DNA of 64,000 nt from an uncultured bacterium (GCA_937920515.1 CALEUG010000007.1:1-64000), one strand, 5' to 3'. Counted from the first letter of the stretch, positions 9,170 to 18,743 are shown. A program made the numbers and translations. Notes: a model not told the origin generated them from the letters alone.

Positions 9170-11215
9170 ATGAGACGAGAACTTAAAAAGCTGGTTATAG
9201 GGGTCATCTGTTTTATTTTAGGCCTGGGCCTGTCCCAGGCTCAAGTCAGGAAGGCCCTGACCTTTGACGATTTCATCAAAATCAGGAGGGTATCTGACCC
9301 GCAGCTCTCACCGGACGGAAAGAACCTGGCCCTGGTCATCACGGCCATGAGCCTGGAAACCAACCGCGGCAACAGCGATATTTACCTGGTGCCGGCCACG
9401 GGTGGAACTCCGCAGCCTTTTGTCTTCAGCCCGGCGGCCGATTTTTTCCCACGCTGGTCGCCCGACGGAAAGACTCTGGCTTTCATCTCCACCAGGGACG
9501 GCTCTCCTCAGGTCTGGCTGATACCGGCAGGCGGCGGCGAGGCCCGGAAGGTGACTGATTTCCCCGGCGGAGTCGGTTCCTTCATCTGGTCCAGGTCGGG
9601 GAAATTCTTGCTGGTAACCAGTTCGGTTTTCCCCGAATGCCCCGACCTTGAAGCCAATCGTAAAAAATTCCAGGAGCAGGAAACAAGCAAGGTAAAAGCG
9701 AGGATCTACGATCATCTTCTCTTCCGCCACTGGAATTCCTGGTTTGACGGCACCAGGAGCCATCTTTTTTTGTTTCCGCTGGACGGCGGGAAACCGCTGG
9801 ACCTGACCCCGGGCGATTACGATACCCCACCCATCGCCCTGGGCGGAGAGCTTGATTTCTGCCTCTCACCGGATGAAAAGGAAATTGCTTTTGTCCGTAA
9901 TATTGACCCGGAATTGAGGTTGGGGCTGGGCACCAACAACGATGTTTTTCTGACCACACCTGACGGAAAAAACATTGAAAAACTTACAGTCAGCCGGGCC
10001 AATGACATCGACCCCAAGTATTCACCGGACGGCCGCTACTTAGCTTACCGGGCAATGGCCAGGCCGGGCTTTGAAGCCGACAAGCTGGACCTGATCCTCT
10101 ACGACCGGCAGAACAAGACCTTTCGCAACCTGACCGAAAAGCTGGACTATTCGCTGAGCGAATACCTCTGGGCTCCTAACGGCCAAGCTATTTATTTCCT
10201 GTGCGAAGACAAAGCCCGGACTGCTCTTTTCAGGTTGACTTTACCCGGCGGCAAAATCGAAAAAATTCTGGAAGGACACTACCTCAGCGCCCTGAGGATT
10301 TCTCCCGACAACCGGACCATCTACGCCCTGAAACAGGCCATTAACTACCCCAACGACCTCTATGCCCTTGACCTGGCCACCAAAAAACTGAAACGGCTTA
10401 CCGAGGTCAACGCCGGGCTGCTGGCCGGGCTGGAGATGAATGCCGCCGAGGATTTCTGGTTTGAATCGGAAGGCGACCGGGTACACGGGCTGCTGCTCAA
10501 GCCGCCCTTCTTCGATCCGAACAAAAAATACCCGCTGCTGATGCTGATTCACGGCGGTCCTCAGGGAGCCTGGGCAGATAATTTCCATTACCGCTGGAAC
10601 GCTCAAATGTTCGCCGCCCCTGGATACGTGGTGGCCATGGTCAATTTCCACGGCAGCACCGGCTACGGCCAGGCCTTTACCGATTCCATCAGCGGCGACT
10701 GGGGCGGCAAGCCCTACCGCGACCTCATCAAAGCCGTGGGTTATCTGCATGGCGCCTGTCAATTCATAGACATGGACAGGCTGGGAGCAGCCGGAGCTTC
10801 TTACGGCGGATACATGATTGACTGGATTGCCGGCCAGACCGATATTTTTGACTGTCTCGTAAGCCATTCCGGAGTTTTTGACCTGCGCTCCATGTACGGA
10901 GCGACCGAGGAACTCTGGTTCCCGGAATGGGAATACCGGGGCACACCCTGGACCAACCCCGAAATGTACCAGAAATTTTCGCCCAGCTACTACGTCCAGA
11001 ATTTCAAGACTCCGACCCTTGTCATCCACAGCGCCAACGACTTCCGGGTACCACTGGAACAGGGCCTGCAATTTTTCACCTCACTGCAGCGGATGGGAGT
11101 ACCCAGCCGGTTGCTTTACTTCCCTGACGAAGACCATTTCATCCAGAAGCCACTGAACGCCCGGCTGTGGTGGCAGACGGTGCTGGACTGGCTGGCCACC
11201 TATCTCAAAAAGTGA
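9170..11215 (+). CDS. Exported S9 family peptidase, acylaminoacyl-peptidase type
   Basis: Serine peptidase acting on oligopeptides, 681 residues. A signal peptide (about 1-25) is followed by a TolB/WD40-like beta-propeller with repeated SPDGK-type motifs (about 40-400) and an alpha/beta hydrolase domain (about 430-681). The triad is visible as GASYGGY (Ser near 544), HSANDFRVP (Asp near 624) and DEDHF (His near 656). AGGAGG precedes the ATG and a good promoter lies upstream. It is only distantly similar in layout to the S9 enzyme at 90-2729, so they are separate subfamilies. Confidence 0.93.
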   Translation: MRRELKKLVIGVICFILGLGLSQAQVRKALTFDDFIKIRRVSDPQLSPDGKNLALVITAMSLETNRGNSDIYLVPATGGTPQPFVFSPAADFFPRWSPDGKTLAFISTRDGSPQVWLIPAGGGEARKVTDFPGGVGSFIWSRSGKFLLVTSSVFPECPDLEANRKKFQEQETSKVKARIYDHLLFRHWNSWFDGTRSHLFLFPLDGGKPLDLTPGDYDTPPIALGGELDFCLSPDEKEIAFVRNIDPELRLGLGTNNDVFLTTPDGKNIEKLTVSRANDIDPKYSPDGRYLAYRAMARPGFEADKLDLILYDRQNKTFRNLTEKLDYSLSEYLWAPNGQAIYFLCEDKARTALFRLTLPGGKIEKILEGHYLSALRISPDNRTIYALKQAINYPNDLYALDLATKKLKRLTEVNAGLLAGLEMNAAEDFWFESEGDRVHGLLLKPPFFDPNKKYPLLMLIHGGPQGAWADNFHYRWNAQMFAAPGYVVAMVNFHGSTGYGQAFTDSISGDWGGKPYRDLIKAVGYLHGACQFIDMDRLGAAGASYGGYMIDWIAGQTDIFDCLVSHSGVFDLRSMYGATEELWFPEWEYRGTPWTNPEMYQKFSPSYYVQNFKTPTLVIHSANDFRVPLEQGLQFFTSLQRMGVPSRLLYFPDEDHFIQKPLNARLWWQTVLDWLATYLKK

Positions 11216-11362
11216 TTTTTGGCTGTCAAATTCCGGGCTGCCGCTTCAGGGCTCTGACAGGAAAGGCTGACGTTCCTGGATTATCTGCTACCCCGCTGTC
11301 CTCATCGCCGTAACCATATGATTGAAAATCGGGCAGGTGCTCAGCGAAACCTGACCGCTTGC

Positions 11363-11379
11363 AAAAAAAGCTTTTTTTT
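11363..11379. repeat. A7-GC-T8 palindromic tract in an intergenic region
   Basis: Seven A, GC, then eight T form a near-perfect palindrome in the 261-base gap between the convergent S9 peptidase and M23 genes. A weak bidirectional terminator or a bent-DNA element are both possible. The rest of this gap shows no ORF, tRNA or other clear element. Confidence 0.35.
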
Positions 11380-11476
11380 CAGAAACAATTATCAGCAATT
11401 CTCAATCAGAACAGAGGGTCTCATCCGCCCGGACACCCAGAAGATATATTTTCTGAAATCAGTTTTTGGGGCAAAC

Positions 11477-12454
11477 TTAAAAGCCTAATTCCAGCAGGCT
11501 CAGGGGGTCAATCCTGGCTTCGTAGACCCTGACCGCCCAGTGAAGATGGGGCCCGGTGGACAGACCGGTCGAACCGGCCAGCCCCACCACCTGCCCGCTT
11601 TTCACCATCTCTCCCCTTCTCGCCAGCAATTTTGAAAGATGGGAATAGCTGCTGAAAAGACCCAGCCCGTGGTCGATGATGACAGTTTTGCCAGAATAAT
11701 ACAGGTCAGAGGCCAGAACCACCCGCCCTGAATTAGTGGCCCTGATGGGATGCCCGGCCGGCACGGCGATGTCCACCCCGGTATGCACCGAGCGCGGAAC
11801 GTTGTTATATATTCTCTGCTGACCGAAATTGGGATAGAGATTTCCCTCGCAGGGCAGGATGAACGGGCCCTCGGCCAGCCAGTCCGGGCTGCTCGAGCTG
11901 TAGACGAGGGCCAGAAGCTCCGATTCTCTCTTTATCCTGGCCAGGACTTCCCGGGGCGGGGTGACATACTTCTGGTCGACGGTTAATTTTTTCCGGGGAA
12001 AATCCCGGGCAGCCACATTCAGGTTAACGGCCAGCTTTTCCGACAGCTGACCGCCAGACCACAGCTCAAGCTCCAGGACACGCTCTCCGGGGACGGTCAT
12101 CACGTCCAGCCCCAGCACCAGGAACTGCCGCTGGCGGCTGTCGTTTTTTAGCCAGTAGCTGCTTTCACCAAAAAAAATACCGGCATAATCAGAAACTGCC
12201 CTGATCCATAAAACAAGCAAGGGCTCACCCGGCTGAAGCTGGCGGTAGCGAAGCTCGAAAACATCTCCCGTGCTGGTCTCGACCGTCCGGCTCTCAGCCG
12301 CCGCGGCCCCGGCCTTCAAAAACGATAAAGACCCCGATAGAAATAGCCCGGCCATAAAAATTAGAACCGATAAAGGCAGTCTTCTTTTGAATTCAGTATT
12401 ATTATCCTTTTTATTATCCTTCAGGCCCTGGCGGAATTTCTTCAATAACTTCAT
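11477..12454 (-). CDS. M23 family (LytM-type) peptidoglycan endopeptidase
   Basis: Envelope zinc endopeptidase expected to cut peptide cross-links in peptidoglycan. The 325-residue product has a basic N-terminus, a membrane or signal segment near 28-50, a beta-rich middle region and a C-terminal LytM domain. Ligand residues are visible: His224 and Asp228 in HTGVD, His272 in YSHL, His303 and His305 in HLHW. All active-site residues are present, so it is probably an active enzyme rather than an EnvC-type activator. The ATG follows GGAGG at 12 bases. It lies 19 bases after the D-aminoacylase-like gene on the same strand. Confidence 0.9.
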   Translation of the reverse strand: MKLLKKFRQGLKDNKKDNNTEFKRRLPLSVLIFMAGLFLSGSLSFLKAGAAAAESRTVETSTGDVFELRYRQLQPGEPLLVLWIRAVSDYAGIFFGESSYWLKNDSRQRQFLVLGLDVMTVPGERVLELELWSGGQLSEKLAVNLNVAARDFPRKKLTVDQKYVTPPREVLARIKRESELLALVYSSSSPDWLAEGPFILPCEGNLYPNFGQQRIYNNVPRSVHTGVDIAVPAGHPIRATNSGRVVLASDLYYSGKTVIIDHGLGLFSSYSHLSKLLARRGEMVKSGQVVGLAGSTGLSTGPHLHWAVRVYEARIDPLSLLELGF

Positions 12455-12473
12455 TTCCGGTCACCACCTCCCC

Positions 12474-14159
12474 TCAGCCGCGGACCAGGAGTTCTCCGGG
12501 CAGCTCGCCGCTGAGCTCTTCGTCTTCCACCACCACCCGGCCGTTAACCACCACGTAGCGAATCCCTTCGGGGTATTGATGCGGTTCTGACCAGGTGGCC
12601 CTGTCCCTGATCTTATCAAAATCAAAAAGAACGAGGTCGGCGGCGTAGCCTTCCCTGATTCTTCCCCTTTTCTTGAGCTTAAATTTTTCGGCCGGGGCTG
12701 AGGTCATTTTTCTGACCATCTCTTCCAGGGGCATCAGCTTCTCTTTCCGAACGTACTCGGCGATAGCCCTGGGAAAACTGCCGTAATACCTCGGGTGAGG
12801 CTTTCCCCTGAACAGGACACCAGAGGTCGAGGCCAGCTCACCATCGGTGCAGAGGCAGGTCAGCGGGTGACTGAGGATTCTTTTCAGGTTATCCTCACTC
12901 ATGGCAAAGCAGACCATGGACACCTGGCCTTCTTCTTCCAGAAGCAGATCGCGCATAAAAGTGAAGACATCCTTGCCCTGCAGCCTGGAAGCCTGGTCCA
13001 GGTTGAGACCCTCCAGCCAGCGGTTCTTTTCGGTCCGGACCGAAGAGATCAAAACCATGTCCCAGGTGCCGACGTTCTGTTCGGCCTGGCTGACAGCTTC
13101 CCGCAGCCGGGACTGAAGTTCCGGGTTCCTCAATCGCCCGAGGAAATCCTCTTTCTTCCCTTCCCTTACCCAGAGCGGGAAAAAGATGCTCAGACCGGTG
13201 GCGAAAGCGGTGTAAGGATAGGCATCGGCCGCGATCCTCACTCCTTCGGCCGCGGCCTCGTCAATTTTGCCGAGCAGGTCATCGACCTTGTTCCAGTTCC
13301 TGGGGTAACCGACCTTGAGGTGAGAAATTTCCAGACTGACCCCGGCCTTCCTGGCAATGGTTATGGCTTCATCCAGTGCCTCCAGAACGTTGTCCTCTTC
13401 ATCGCGCATGTGGGTGGCATAGACTCCGTCAAATTCCCTTAGAACACGAGCCAGTTCAACCAGCTCTTCGGTGGAGGCAAAGCTACCCGGAGCATATTCC
13501 AGGCCGGTGGACATTCCCAGCGCCCCCTGCTTCAGGGTCTCTCTGACCAGCTCTTTCATTCTTGACAGTTCTGCCTCTGAGGCCTGGCGGTTGTCATAAC
13601 CAACCACGGCGGCCCTGACTGTGCCCTGACCGACCAGGGTGGCATAGTTAATTGCGGTTCCCTTCCGGGACAGGCGCCGCAATAATCCGGCCAGATCAGT
13701 CCAGTCAGCTTCTATACCCGGGTCTTCTTTGAGGTACCGGTTTTCAGTTTCCAGCATCTCCGGGGTCAGGGGAAAGCGGGAGGACCCGCAATTTCCGCCG
13801 ATGGCCGTAGTAATTCCCTGATGGATCAGACTGTCGGCTGTCGGGCAGACCAGCAACTCCACGTCGGTGTGGGTATGAACGTCAATAAAACCGGGAGACA
13901 GGCACAGTCCCCCGGCTTCAATAACCCGCCGGGCCGGGACATTTCTTAGTTTTCCGATAGAAATAATATATTTACCCCTGATCCCCACGTCGGCCTGGTA
14001 GGGCGGACCTCCGCTGCCGTCAAAAACCAGGGCTCCACTGACCAGCAGGTCCAGGTCGCGCTCTTTCCGGCAGCCGCCCAGAATCAGCACTCCGGCAGCA
14101 CCCAGGGCGGCCCGGCTCCCCTGTTTCAGAAATTTCCTGCGGTCAAATCTGTTTTCCAT
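12474..14159 (-). CDS. Tat-exported N-acyl-D-amino-acid deacylase-like amidohydrolase
   Basis: Likely releases D-amino acids from N-acylated forms outside the cytoplasm. The 561-residue protein starts with a twin-arginine motif (RRKFLK) and ends its hydrophobic stretch in LGGC (Cys30), so it looks like a Tat lipoprotein. The amidohydrolase core carries HTHTD (His95, His97), GNCG (Cys124, matching the metal-binding Cys of D-aminoacylases), ATHMRDEED and LEISHLKVG. The ending GIRYVVVNGRVV is typical of the family. GGGAG precedes the ATG. Its partner downstream is an M23 endopeptidase. Substrate is inferred; D-hydantoinase-like activity is an alternative. Confidence 0.85.
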   Translation of the reverse strand: MENRFDRRKFLKQGSRAALGAAGVLILGGCRKERDLDLLVSGALVFDGSGGPPYQADVGIRGKYIISIGKLRNVPARRVIEAGGLCLSPGFIDVHTHTDVELLVCPTADSLIHQGITTAIGGNCGSSRFPLTPEMLETENRYLKEDPGIEADWTDLAGLLRRLSRKGTAINYATLVGQGTVRAAVVGYDNRQASEAELSRMKELVRETLKQGALGMSTGLEYAPGSFASTEELVELARVLREFDGVYATHMRDEEDNVLEALDEAITIARKAGVSLEISHLKVGYPRNWNKVDDLLGKIDEAAAEGVRIAADAYPYTAFATGLSIFFPLWVREGKKEDFLGRLRNPELQSRLREAVSQAEQNVGTWDMVLISSVRTEKNRWLEGLNLDQASRLQGKDVFTFMRDLLLEEEGQVSMVCFAMSEDNLKRILSHPLTCLCTDGELASTSGVLFRGKPHPRYYGSFPRAIAEYVRKEKLMPLEEMVRKMTSAPAEKFKLKKRGRIREGYAADLVLFDFDKIRDRATWSEPHQYPEGIRYVVVNGRVVVEDEELSGELPGELLVRG

Positions 14160-14310
14160 CGGGCACTCCCTTTTAGTCTATAAAATTAATAAATCCCTCC
14201 GGGTTTGGCAAGAAGTATTTACCGGGAAGACAGAATTCTCATGCCTGATAAATCCGCCCGGCCGACAGCTGCAGCTCCGGCCGGTTCCAGCCGGAAGCGG
14301 ATACCGGCTC

Positions 14311-14339
14311 TTGCCAGGACCGACCGTTTTTGCTATTTA
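14311..14339 (+). promoter_or_regulatory. Candidate promoter of the small ORF before rpsO
   Basis: TTGCCA, 17 bases, then TATTTA with TGC directly before it (extended -10). An overlapping TATATA offers a second -10. The expected start is near 14346, leaving a short leader with GGAGG before the ATG at 14374. Confidence 0.45.
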
Positions 14340-14373
14340 TATAAGCTCTTTTTCCATCAGACGGAGGTAAAAC

Positions 14374-14544
14374 ATGGCTCATTCTGCCGCTGACAGGAGC
14401 AATAAGAACAAGAAGATCAACCGCTTGAGCCTGGCTGAGATCGAGGCCCGGCTGGAAGAAATCAAGAAGGCCGAAGGCCGCTGGCAGTCCCGCTACGCCC
14501 GGGCCCTGCTGGCCAGGAAAAAAGCTCTGACCGGCAGCAATTAA
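14374..14544 (+). CDS. Small basic protein of 56 residues
   Basis: Short gene not matching a family I recognise. It reads MAHSAADRSNKNKK, then a predicted charged helix (LSLAEIEARLEEIKKAEG) and a basic tail ending in LTGSN. Support: a strong GGAGG at good spacing from the ATG, a promoter candidate 35 bases upstream, and codon use like the neighbours. The helix looks amphipathic and coiled-coil-prone, and the net charge is strongly positive. It lies 108 bases before rpsO, whose separate promoter is at 14597-14625. An RNA- or ribosome-associated role is only a guess from location and charge. Confidence 0.6.
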   Translation: MAHSAADRSNKNKKINRLSLAEIEARLEEIKKAEGRWQSRYARALLARKKALTGSN

Positions 14545-14596
14545 CCCGGCCGGACACAAAAAATTACAATTTCCTGAAAATACACATTTTAGGCAT

Positions 14597-14625
14597 TTTA
14601 CATTGAGGCCGATTTCTGATATCAT
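14597..14625 (+). promoter_or_regulatory. Promoter of rpsO-pnp
   Basis: TTTACA, 17 bases, TATCAT, with TGA directly in front of the -10 (extended -10). Transcription should start near 14632, giving a leader of about 20 bases with GGAGTAAG before the GTG start of rpsO. Confidence 0.62.
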
Positions 14626-14652
14626 TAACGGGAAAAATAAGGAGTAAGAAGA

Positions 14653-14919
14653 GTGTTAACTAAAGAAGTAAAGACCAAAATCATTCAGGACAATCAGGTG
14701 CATTCCTCTGATTCCGGCTCTCCGGAAGTCCAGATTGCCATCATGACCGAAAGGATCAACCAGCTGATTACCCATTTTCAGACCCACAAGAAAGATTTTC
14801 ATTCCAGGCGCGGTCTGATGAAGCTGGTCGGACAGAGGAAAAGGTTGCTGGAATACCTAAAGAACAATGATAAGGAGAGGTATCTGGCGCTTATCAAGAA
14901 ATTGAACCTGAGAAAATAG
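14653..14919 (+). CDS. rpsO: 30S ribosomal protein S15
   Basis: Binds 16S rRNA in the platform of the small subunit. The 88-residue length, the opening [10 protein letters not shown], the [13 protein letters not shown] segment and the [11 protein letters not shown] segment are diagnostic. The start codon is GTG with GGAG eight bases upstream. It is followed by pnp after 29 bases, the classical rpsO-pnp pair. Confidence 0.98.
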   Translation: MLTKEVKTKIIQDNQVHSSDSGSPEVQIAIMTERINQLITHFQTHKKDFHSRRGLMKLVGQRKRLLEYLKNNDKERYLALIKKLNLRK

Positions 14920-14948
14920 GCCATCCGCCGTAATATCGAGTATAAACC

Positions 14949-17144
14949 ATGTCTAATACCATCAATATTGAAATCGGTGGCCGAACTCTATCCATAGAGC
15001 TCGGCAAAGTGGGAAAACAGGCTGACGGTTCGGCCCTGGTTCGCTACGGCGATACCATCATGTTAGTCACCGCCACCTGCAAAAAGGAAGTTTCGGGCGA
15101 AAAGAATTTTCTGCCCTTGATCGTTGATTACCGGGAGAACACCTACGCCGCCGGCAAAATCCCCGGAGGCTTTTTCAAGCGCGAGGGCAAGCCCTCGGAG
15201 CGCGAAATCCTGGTGGCCCGGCTGATCGACCGGCCAATCCGGCCGCTATTTCCCGAGGGTTATTTCCAGGATACCCAGGTGGTGGCCCTGCTGCTGTCGG
15301 CCGACCTGGAAAACGAGCCGGACACCCTGGGAATCATCGGGGCTTCGGCCGCCCTGTACTTTTCGGAAATACCTTTCACCACTCCCCTGGGAGCGGTCAA
15401 GGTCGGGCTGGTGGACGGCCAGTTCATAATCAACCCCAGAGCCAGCCAGCTGGAAAACTCCGTGCTGAACATGGTGGTGGCCGGCAACGAAGACGGCATC
15501 TGCATGATCGAAGCCGGCGCCCTGGAAGTGGAGGAAGAAAAGGTTCTGGAAGGCCTGCTGCTGGCCCAGGAAGAGATCCGGAAAATTGTCCGGGCCCAGA
15601 AAGAACTTTTCAGCCAGCTGAACATCCAGAAGTTTCCGGTTCAGGCCAGAACTCTTGACCCGGAAAAGGTCAGGAAAATCGAAGAGGAGATCAGGGAAGA
15701 ACTTCTCCAGGCCATCCAGATCAAGCAGAAAAAGGCCAGCGAGAAGGCCGCCGATGAAATCCTGAAACGCCTGCTGGAGGCCATTCCCAAAGAAAACACG
15801 GAAGAAATCTCCCAGACCAAAGAAATTTTCTACAACCTTCAGAAAAAGCTTGTCCGGGAACTGGTACTGAACGAAGGCCGCCGGGCCGACGGCCGGGCCT
15901 TCAACGAACTCCGTCCCATCAGCATCGAAGTCGGGCTTCTGCCCAGAACTCATGGCTCGGCTCTCTTCACCCGGGGCGAGACCCAGAGCCTGGCTACGGT
16001 TACCCTGGGTACTTTTGAAGATGTCCAGCGACTGGACGGCCTGGGCGAGGAAGCCGAGAAGAGGTTCATGCTTCATTACAATTTCCCCCCCTTCTGCGTC
16101 GGCGAGGTTTCCTTCATGAGAGCGCCCGGAAGAAGGGAAATCGGTCACGGGGCCCTGGCCGAAAAGGGGATCCTGCCGGCCATTCCCGACGAGGAAACCT
16201 TCCCCTACACGATAAGAATCGTATCCGATATCCTGGAATCCAACGGTTCCTCTTCCATGGCCACCGTCTGCGGCGGAGTCCTGGCTCTGATGGATGCCGG
16301 CGTGCCGCTCAAGATGGTGGTGGCCGGAATCGCCACCGGCCTGGTCAAGGAGGGCGACCGCTACGCCATCCTGACTGATATCGCCGGACTGGAAGACCAT
16401 TACGGCGACATGGATTTCAAGGTGACAGGCTCAGAAAAGGGTATAACCGCCATCCAGCTCGACCTCAAACTCCCCTATCTCACTCCGCAGATTTTGAGGG
16501 AAGCCCTGTGGCAGTCCCGGGAAGCCAGGCTTCAGGTCCTGGAAAAGATGAAGACCGTTCTGCCCGAGCCGAGGCCGGAACTTTCTCCCCATGCCCCGAG
16601 AATCATCATCCTCTTCATCAACCCGGAGAAGGTGCCCGATGTTATCGGCCCGGCCGGCAAGATGATCAAGAAAATCGTGGCCCAGACCAACGCCAAGATC
16701 GACATCGAGGAAACCGGCAAGGTGACCATTGCCGCTACCGATGTGGAATCGGCCGAGAAGGCCAAGCAGATGATCCGGGAAATCACGGTCGAGGTGGAGC
16801 TGGGCCAGGTTTACACCGGCAAGGTGGTCAGGCTGGAAGAGTACGGTGCCTTTGTCGAAATCCTGCCAAATATCGTCGGTCTGCTTCATATTTCTGAAGT
16901 GGCTCCCTACCGGGTCCGGAACATCAAGGATGAAATAAGCCTGGGCCAGACCCTGACCGTGAAAGTTATTGATATAGACGAAGAGAACAACCGCATCCGC
17001 CTCAGCAAGAAGGCTCTGGAAGAAACTTCTCCCCGCCCACAGGGAACGGGAGAACGAGAACGCCGCAGCCATGGCTCTTACCATGACCGCCGGCCTCACG
17101 GTTCCGGCCATGGGCGTTCCCGGGGAGACCGCAACAGGTTTTAA
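14949..17144 (+). CDS. pnp: Polyribonucleotide nucleotidyltransferase (PNPase)
   Basis: Phosphorolytic 3'-5' exoribonuclease of the RNA degradation machinery. The 731 residues contain two RNase PH domains joined by an all-helical linker, then KH (about 550-615) and S1 (about 620-690) domains. The catalytic acidic segment [14 protein letters not shown] lies near 477-490, and [10 protein letters not shown] is the KH signature. A tail of about 40 residues rich in Arg, His, Gly and Ser follows the S1 domain, which may add RNA affinity. There is little Shine-Dalgarno before the ATG; a TATAAA lies at 14941-14946. Confidence 0.98.
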   Translation: MSNTINIEIGGRTLSIELGKVGKQADGSALVRYGDTIMLVTATCKKEVSGEKNFLPLIVDYRENTYAAGKIPGGFFKREGKPSEREILVARLIDRPIRPLFPEGYFQDTQVVALLLSADLENEPDTLGIIGASAALYFSEIPFTTPLGAVKVGLVDGQFIINPRASQLENSVLNMVVAGNEDGICMIEAGALEVEEEKVLEGLLLAQEEIRKIVRAQKELFSQLNIQKFPVQARTLDPEKVRKIEEEIREELLQAIQIKQKKASEKAADEILKRLLEAIPKENTEEISQTKEIFYNLQKKLVRELVLNEGRRADGRAFNELRPISIEVGLLPRTHGSALFTRGETQSLATVTLGTFEDVQRLDGLGEEAEKRFMLHYNFPPFCVGEVSFMRAPGRREIGHGALAEKGILPAIPDEETFPYTIRIVSDILESNGSSSMATVCGGVLALMDAGVPLKMVVAGIATGLVKEGDRYAILTDIAGLEDHYGDMDFKVTGSEKGITAIQLDLKLPYLTPQILREALWQSREARLQVLEKMKTVLPEPRPELSPHAPRIIILFINPEKVPDVIGPAGKMIKKIVAQTNAKIDIEETGKVTIAATDVESAEKAKQMIREITVEVELGQVYTGKVVRLEEYGAFVEILPNIVGLLHISEVAPYRVRNIKDEISLGQTLTVKVIDIDEENNRIRLSKKALEETSPRPQGTGERERRSHGSYHDRRPHGSGHGRSRGDRNRF

Positions 17145-17153
17145 GATAGCAAA

Positions 17154-17666
17154 ATGATAGACTCGACCAGGTGCATCCGGAAACGGAGGCATCAGGGGTT
17201 TACCCTCCTGGAAATGGTCGTCACCCTGTCCATCCTGGCCCTGCTGACGGCGGTGGCCATACCCGTCATCGAGACCTCGGTCAAACGAGAAAAGGAAATT
17301 CAGCTGCAACAGAGCCTGAGGATGATCAGGCAGGCCATAGACGAATACAAGAAGCTGGCTGACGAGAAAAAAATCAAGGTCGACCCCGAAAGTTTCGGTT
17401 ACCCGCCCGACCTGGAAACCCTGGTGAACGGGGTGGAAGTGGAGCAGGAAGTCACGGATGAATCTGGAAGGAAAACCACCAGGAAAGTCCTGGTCCGCTT
17501 CCTGAGAAAGATCCCGCTGGACCCCATGACCAATTCCTGCGACTGGGGACTCCGTTCTTACCAGGACAAGCCCGACTCCGACACCTGGGGCGGAGATAAT
17601 GTCTATGACGTCTACACCCGGAGTCAGGGAACGGCTCTGGATGGAACTAAATACCGGGATTGGTGA
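17154..17666 (+). CDS. Type II secretion / type IV pilin-like prepilin (first of three)
   Basis: Pseudopilin of 170 residues. The leader MIDSTRCIRKRRHQG ends at a prepilin peptidase site, G|FTLLEM, followed by the usual hydrophobic helix ending near AIPVIE. Glu5 is present. The C-terminal globular part ends with a Pro-Leu-Asp-Pro segment and a SDTWGG-type end, as in GspG-like major pseudopilins. It begins nine bases after pnp, so it is probably co-transcribed with it. Confidence 0.88.
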   Translation: MIDSTRCIRKRRHQGFTLLEMVVTLSILALLTAVAIPVIETSVKREKEIQLQQSLRMIRQAIDEYKKLADEKKIKVDPESFGYPPDLETLVNGVEVEQEVTDESGRKTTRKVLVRFLRKIPLDPMTNSCDWGLRSYQDKPDSDTWGGDNVYDVYTRSQGTALDGTKYRDW

Positions 17667-17667
17667 G

Positions 17668-18081
17668 ATGCGAATCATCAGCTCTGTAGAAAGAAACAAC
17701 GGCTTTACCCTGATAGAAATCCTGATTGTCCTGAGCATCATTGGCATCCTGCTCGGGCTGGCCGTTCCCCAGTATCAGATGTCGGTCAGGCGAGCCAGGG
17801 AAGCCGTCCTGAAAGAAAATTTATTCATCATGCGCAGGATGATAGACCAGTACTACCAGGACAAGCATAAATACCCGCCAACCCTGCAGTCCCTGGTCGA
17901 AGAAAATTACCTCAAGACCATACCCATCGACCCCATCACCGGTTCCAACCAGACCTGGGTGGAGATCAGGCAGATGCCGCCGGTGGACGAGTACGTGCCC
18001 TTTGAAAACCCGGGCGTGGTGGACGTCAGGTCCGGTTCAGAAGCCAGGGCCCTGGATGGAACTGCATACAACACCTGGTAA
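17668..18081 (+). CDS. GspG-like prepilin (second of three)
   Basis: Pseudopilin of 137 residues. The ATG at 17668 is chosen because it follows the previous stop codon after one base; the frame is open further upstream inside the previous gene. Leader MRIISSVERNNG is followed by FTLIEILIVLSIIG with Glu5 present. The C-terminal half ends in a short globular domain with IPIDPITG, typical of GspG-like proteins, and its last residues (ALDGTAYNTW) resemble the end of the first pilin (ALDGTKYRDW), so the two are recent paralogues. Confidence 0.85.
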   Translation: MRIISSVERNNGFTLIEILIVLSIIGILLGLAVPQYQMSVRRAREAVLKENLFIMRRMIDQYYQDKHKYPPTLQSLVEENYLKTIPIDPITGSNQTWVEIRQMPPVDEYVPFENPGVVDVRSGSEARALDGTAYNTW

Positions 18082-18095
18082 ACAATTTCAGAAAG

Positions 18096-18719
18096 ATGAC
18101 CGGTAAAATCTCAGCCCCGGTACGGAGCAAAAAGCGACCGGAGAGGTTGTGGCTTAGCCTCTCTAAACCATTGTCATCAAGTTCTTCCCAGCCACCCGGT
18201 TATACCCTGCTTCTGCTTCTCATCGCCATTTTCGTAATGAGCCTCGGGCTGCTGGTGGCTGTCCCGGTCCTGGAAACCCAGCTTCGACGGGAAAAAGAAG
18301 AGGAACTGATCTTCAGGGGCAAACAGTACGTTGAGGCCATCAGGCTTTATCAGCAGAAAAAACCGGGCAGTTATCCTTCTTCTCTGGAAGACCTGGTCAG
18401 GGAAAAATGTTTGAGAAAGGCTTACCGCGACCCCATGTCGGAAAACGGGAAGTGGAACCTGCTGCTGATTCCTTCCTCGGGCGAGGCCGGCCCGGGGACG
18501 GTCCGGCCCGGGGAAACCCAGCCGGCCGACAAACTGCTGGTTGTGCCCGAAGAAAACCTTAAAAAAATAAGGAACCCGCAGATAGCAGGGGTGGTCAGCG
18601 CGTCAGATAAGAAAGCAATAAAAATCTACATGGATGAAGAATATTACAATAAGTGGCTCTTTTATCTCGGCCAGACAGCCGGTAAGAAACCTCAATTGAT
18701 TTACCAGGCCGGAAACTGA
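18096..18719 (+). CDS. Divergent prepilin-like protein without Glu5 (third of three)
   Basis: Pilin-like protein of 207 residues. A long N-terminal part (about 35 residues, Ser-rich) precedes PPG|YTLLLLLIAIF, which looks like a prepilin cleavage site and hydrophobic helix, but the position of the conserved Glu5 holds Leu. The rest resembles the other two pilins around PSSLEDLVREKCLRKAYRDPMS. A shorter start is possible, although none has a better ribosome site. A pseudopilin lacking Glu5 would be expected at a tip position, like GspK, but this is inference. Confidence 0.68.
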   Translation: MTGKISAPVRSKKRPERLWLSLSKPLSSSSSQPPGYTLLLLLIAIFVMSLGLLVAVPVLETQLRREKEEELIFRGKQYVEAIRLYQQKKPGSYPSSLEDLVREKCLRKAYRDPMSENGKWNLLLIPSSGEAGPGTVRPGETQPADKLLVVPEENLKKIRNPQIAGVVSASDKKAIKIYMDEEYYNKWLFYLGQTAGKKPQLIYQAGN

Positions 18720-18743
18720 AAGGCCTTTTCCCGCCGCTCAATC

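Noticed and set aside
11216-11476. A tRNA or small RNA gene in the largest gap
   Set aside because: No cloverleaf, T-loop motif or CCA end is visible; only the A7-GC-T8 palindrome stands out.
14205-14393. Open frame of 62 codons before the small basic ORF
   Set aside because: It has no ribosome site and overlaps the 14374 ORF, which has a strong GGAGG.
15246-17747. Long open frames on the strand opposite pnp and the first pilin
   Set aside because: pnp and pilin motifs on the plus strand are unmistakable; the antisense frames have biased His/Gln/Phe-rich composition and no ribosome sites or domains.
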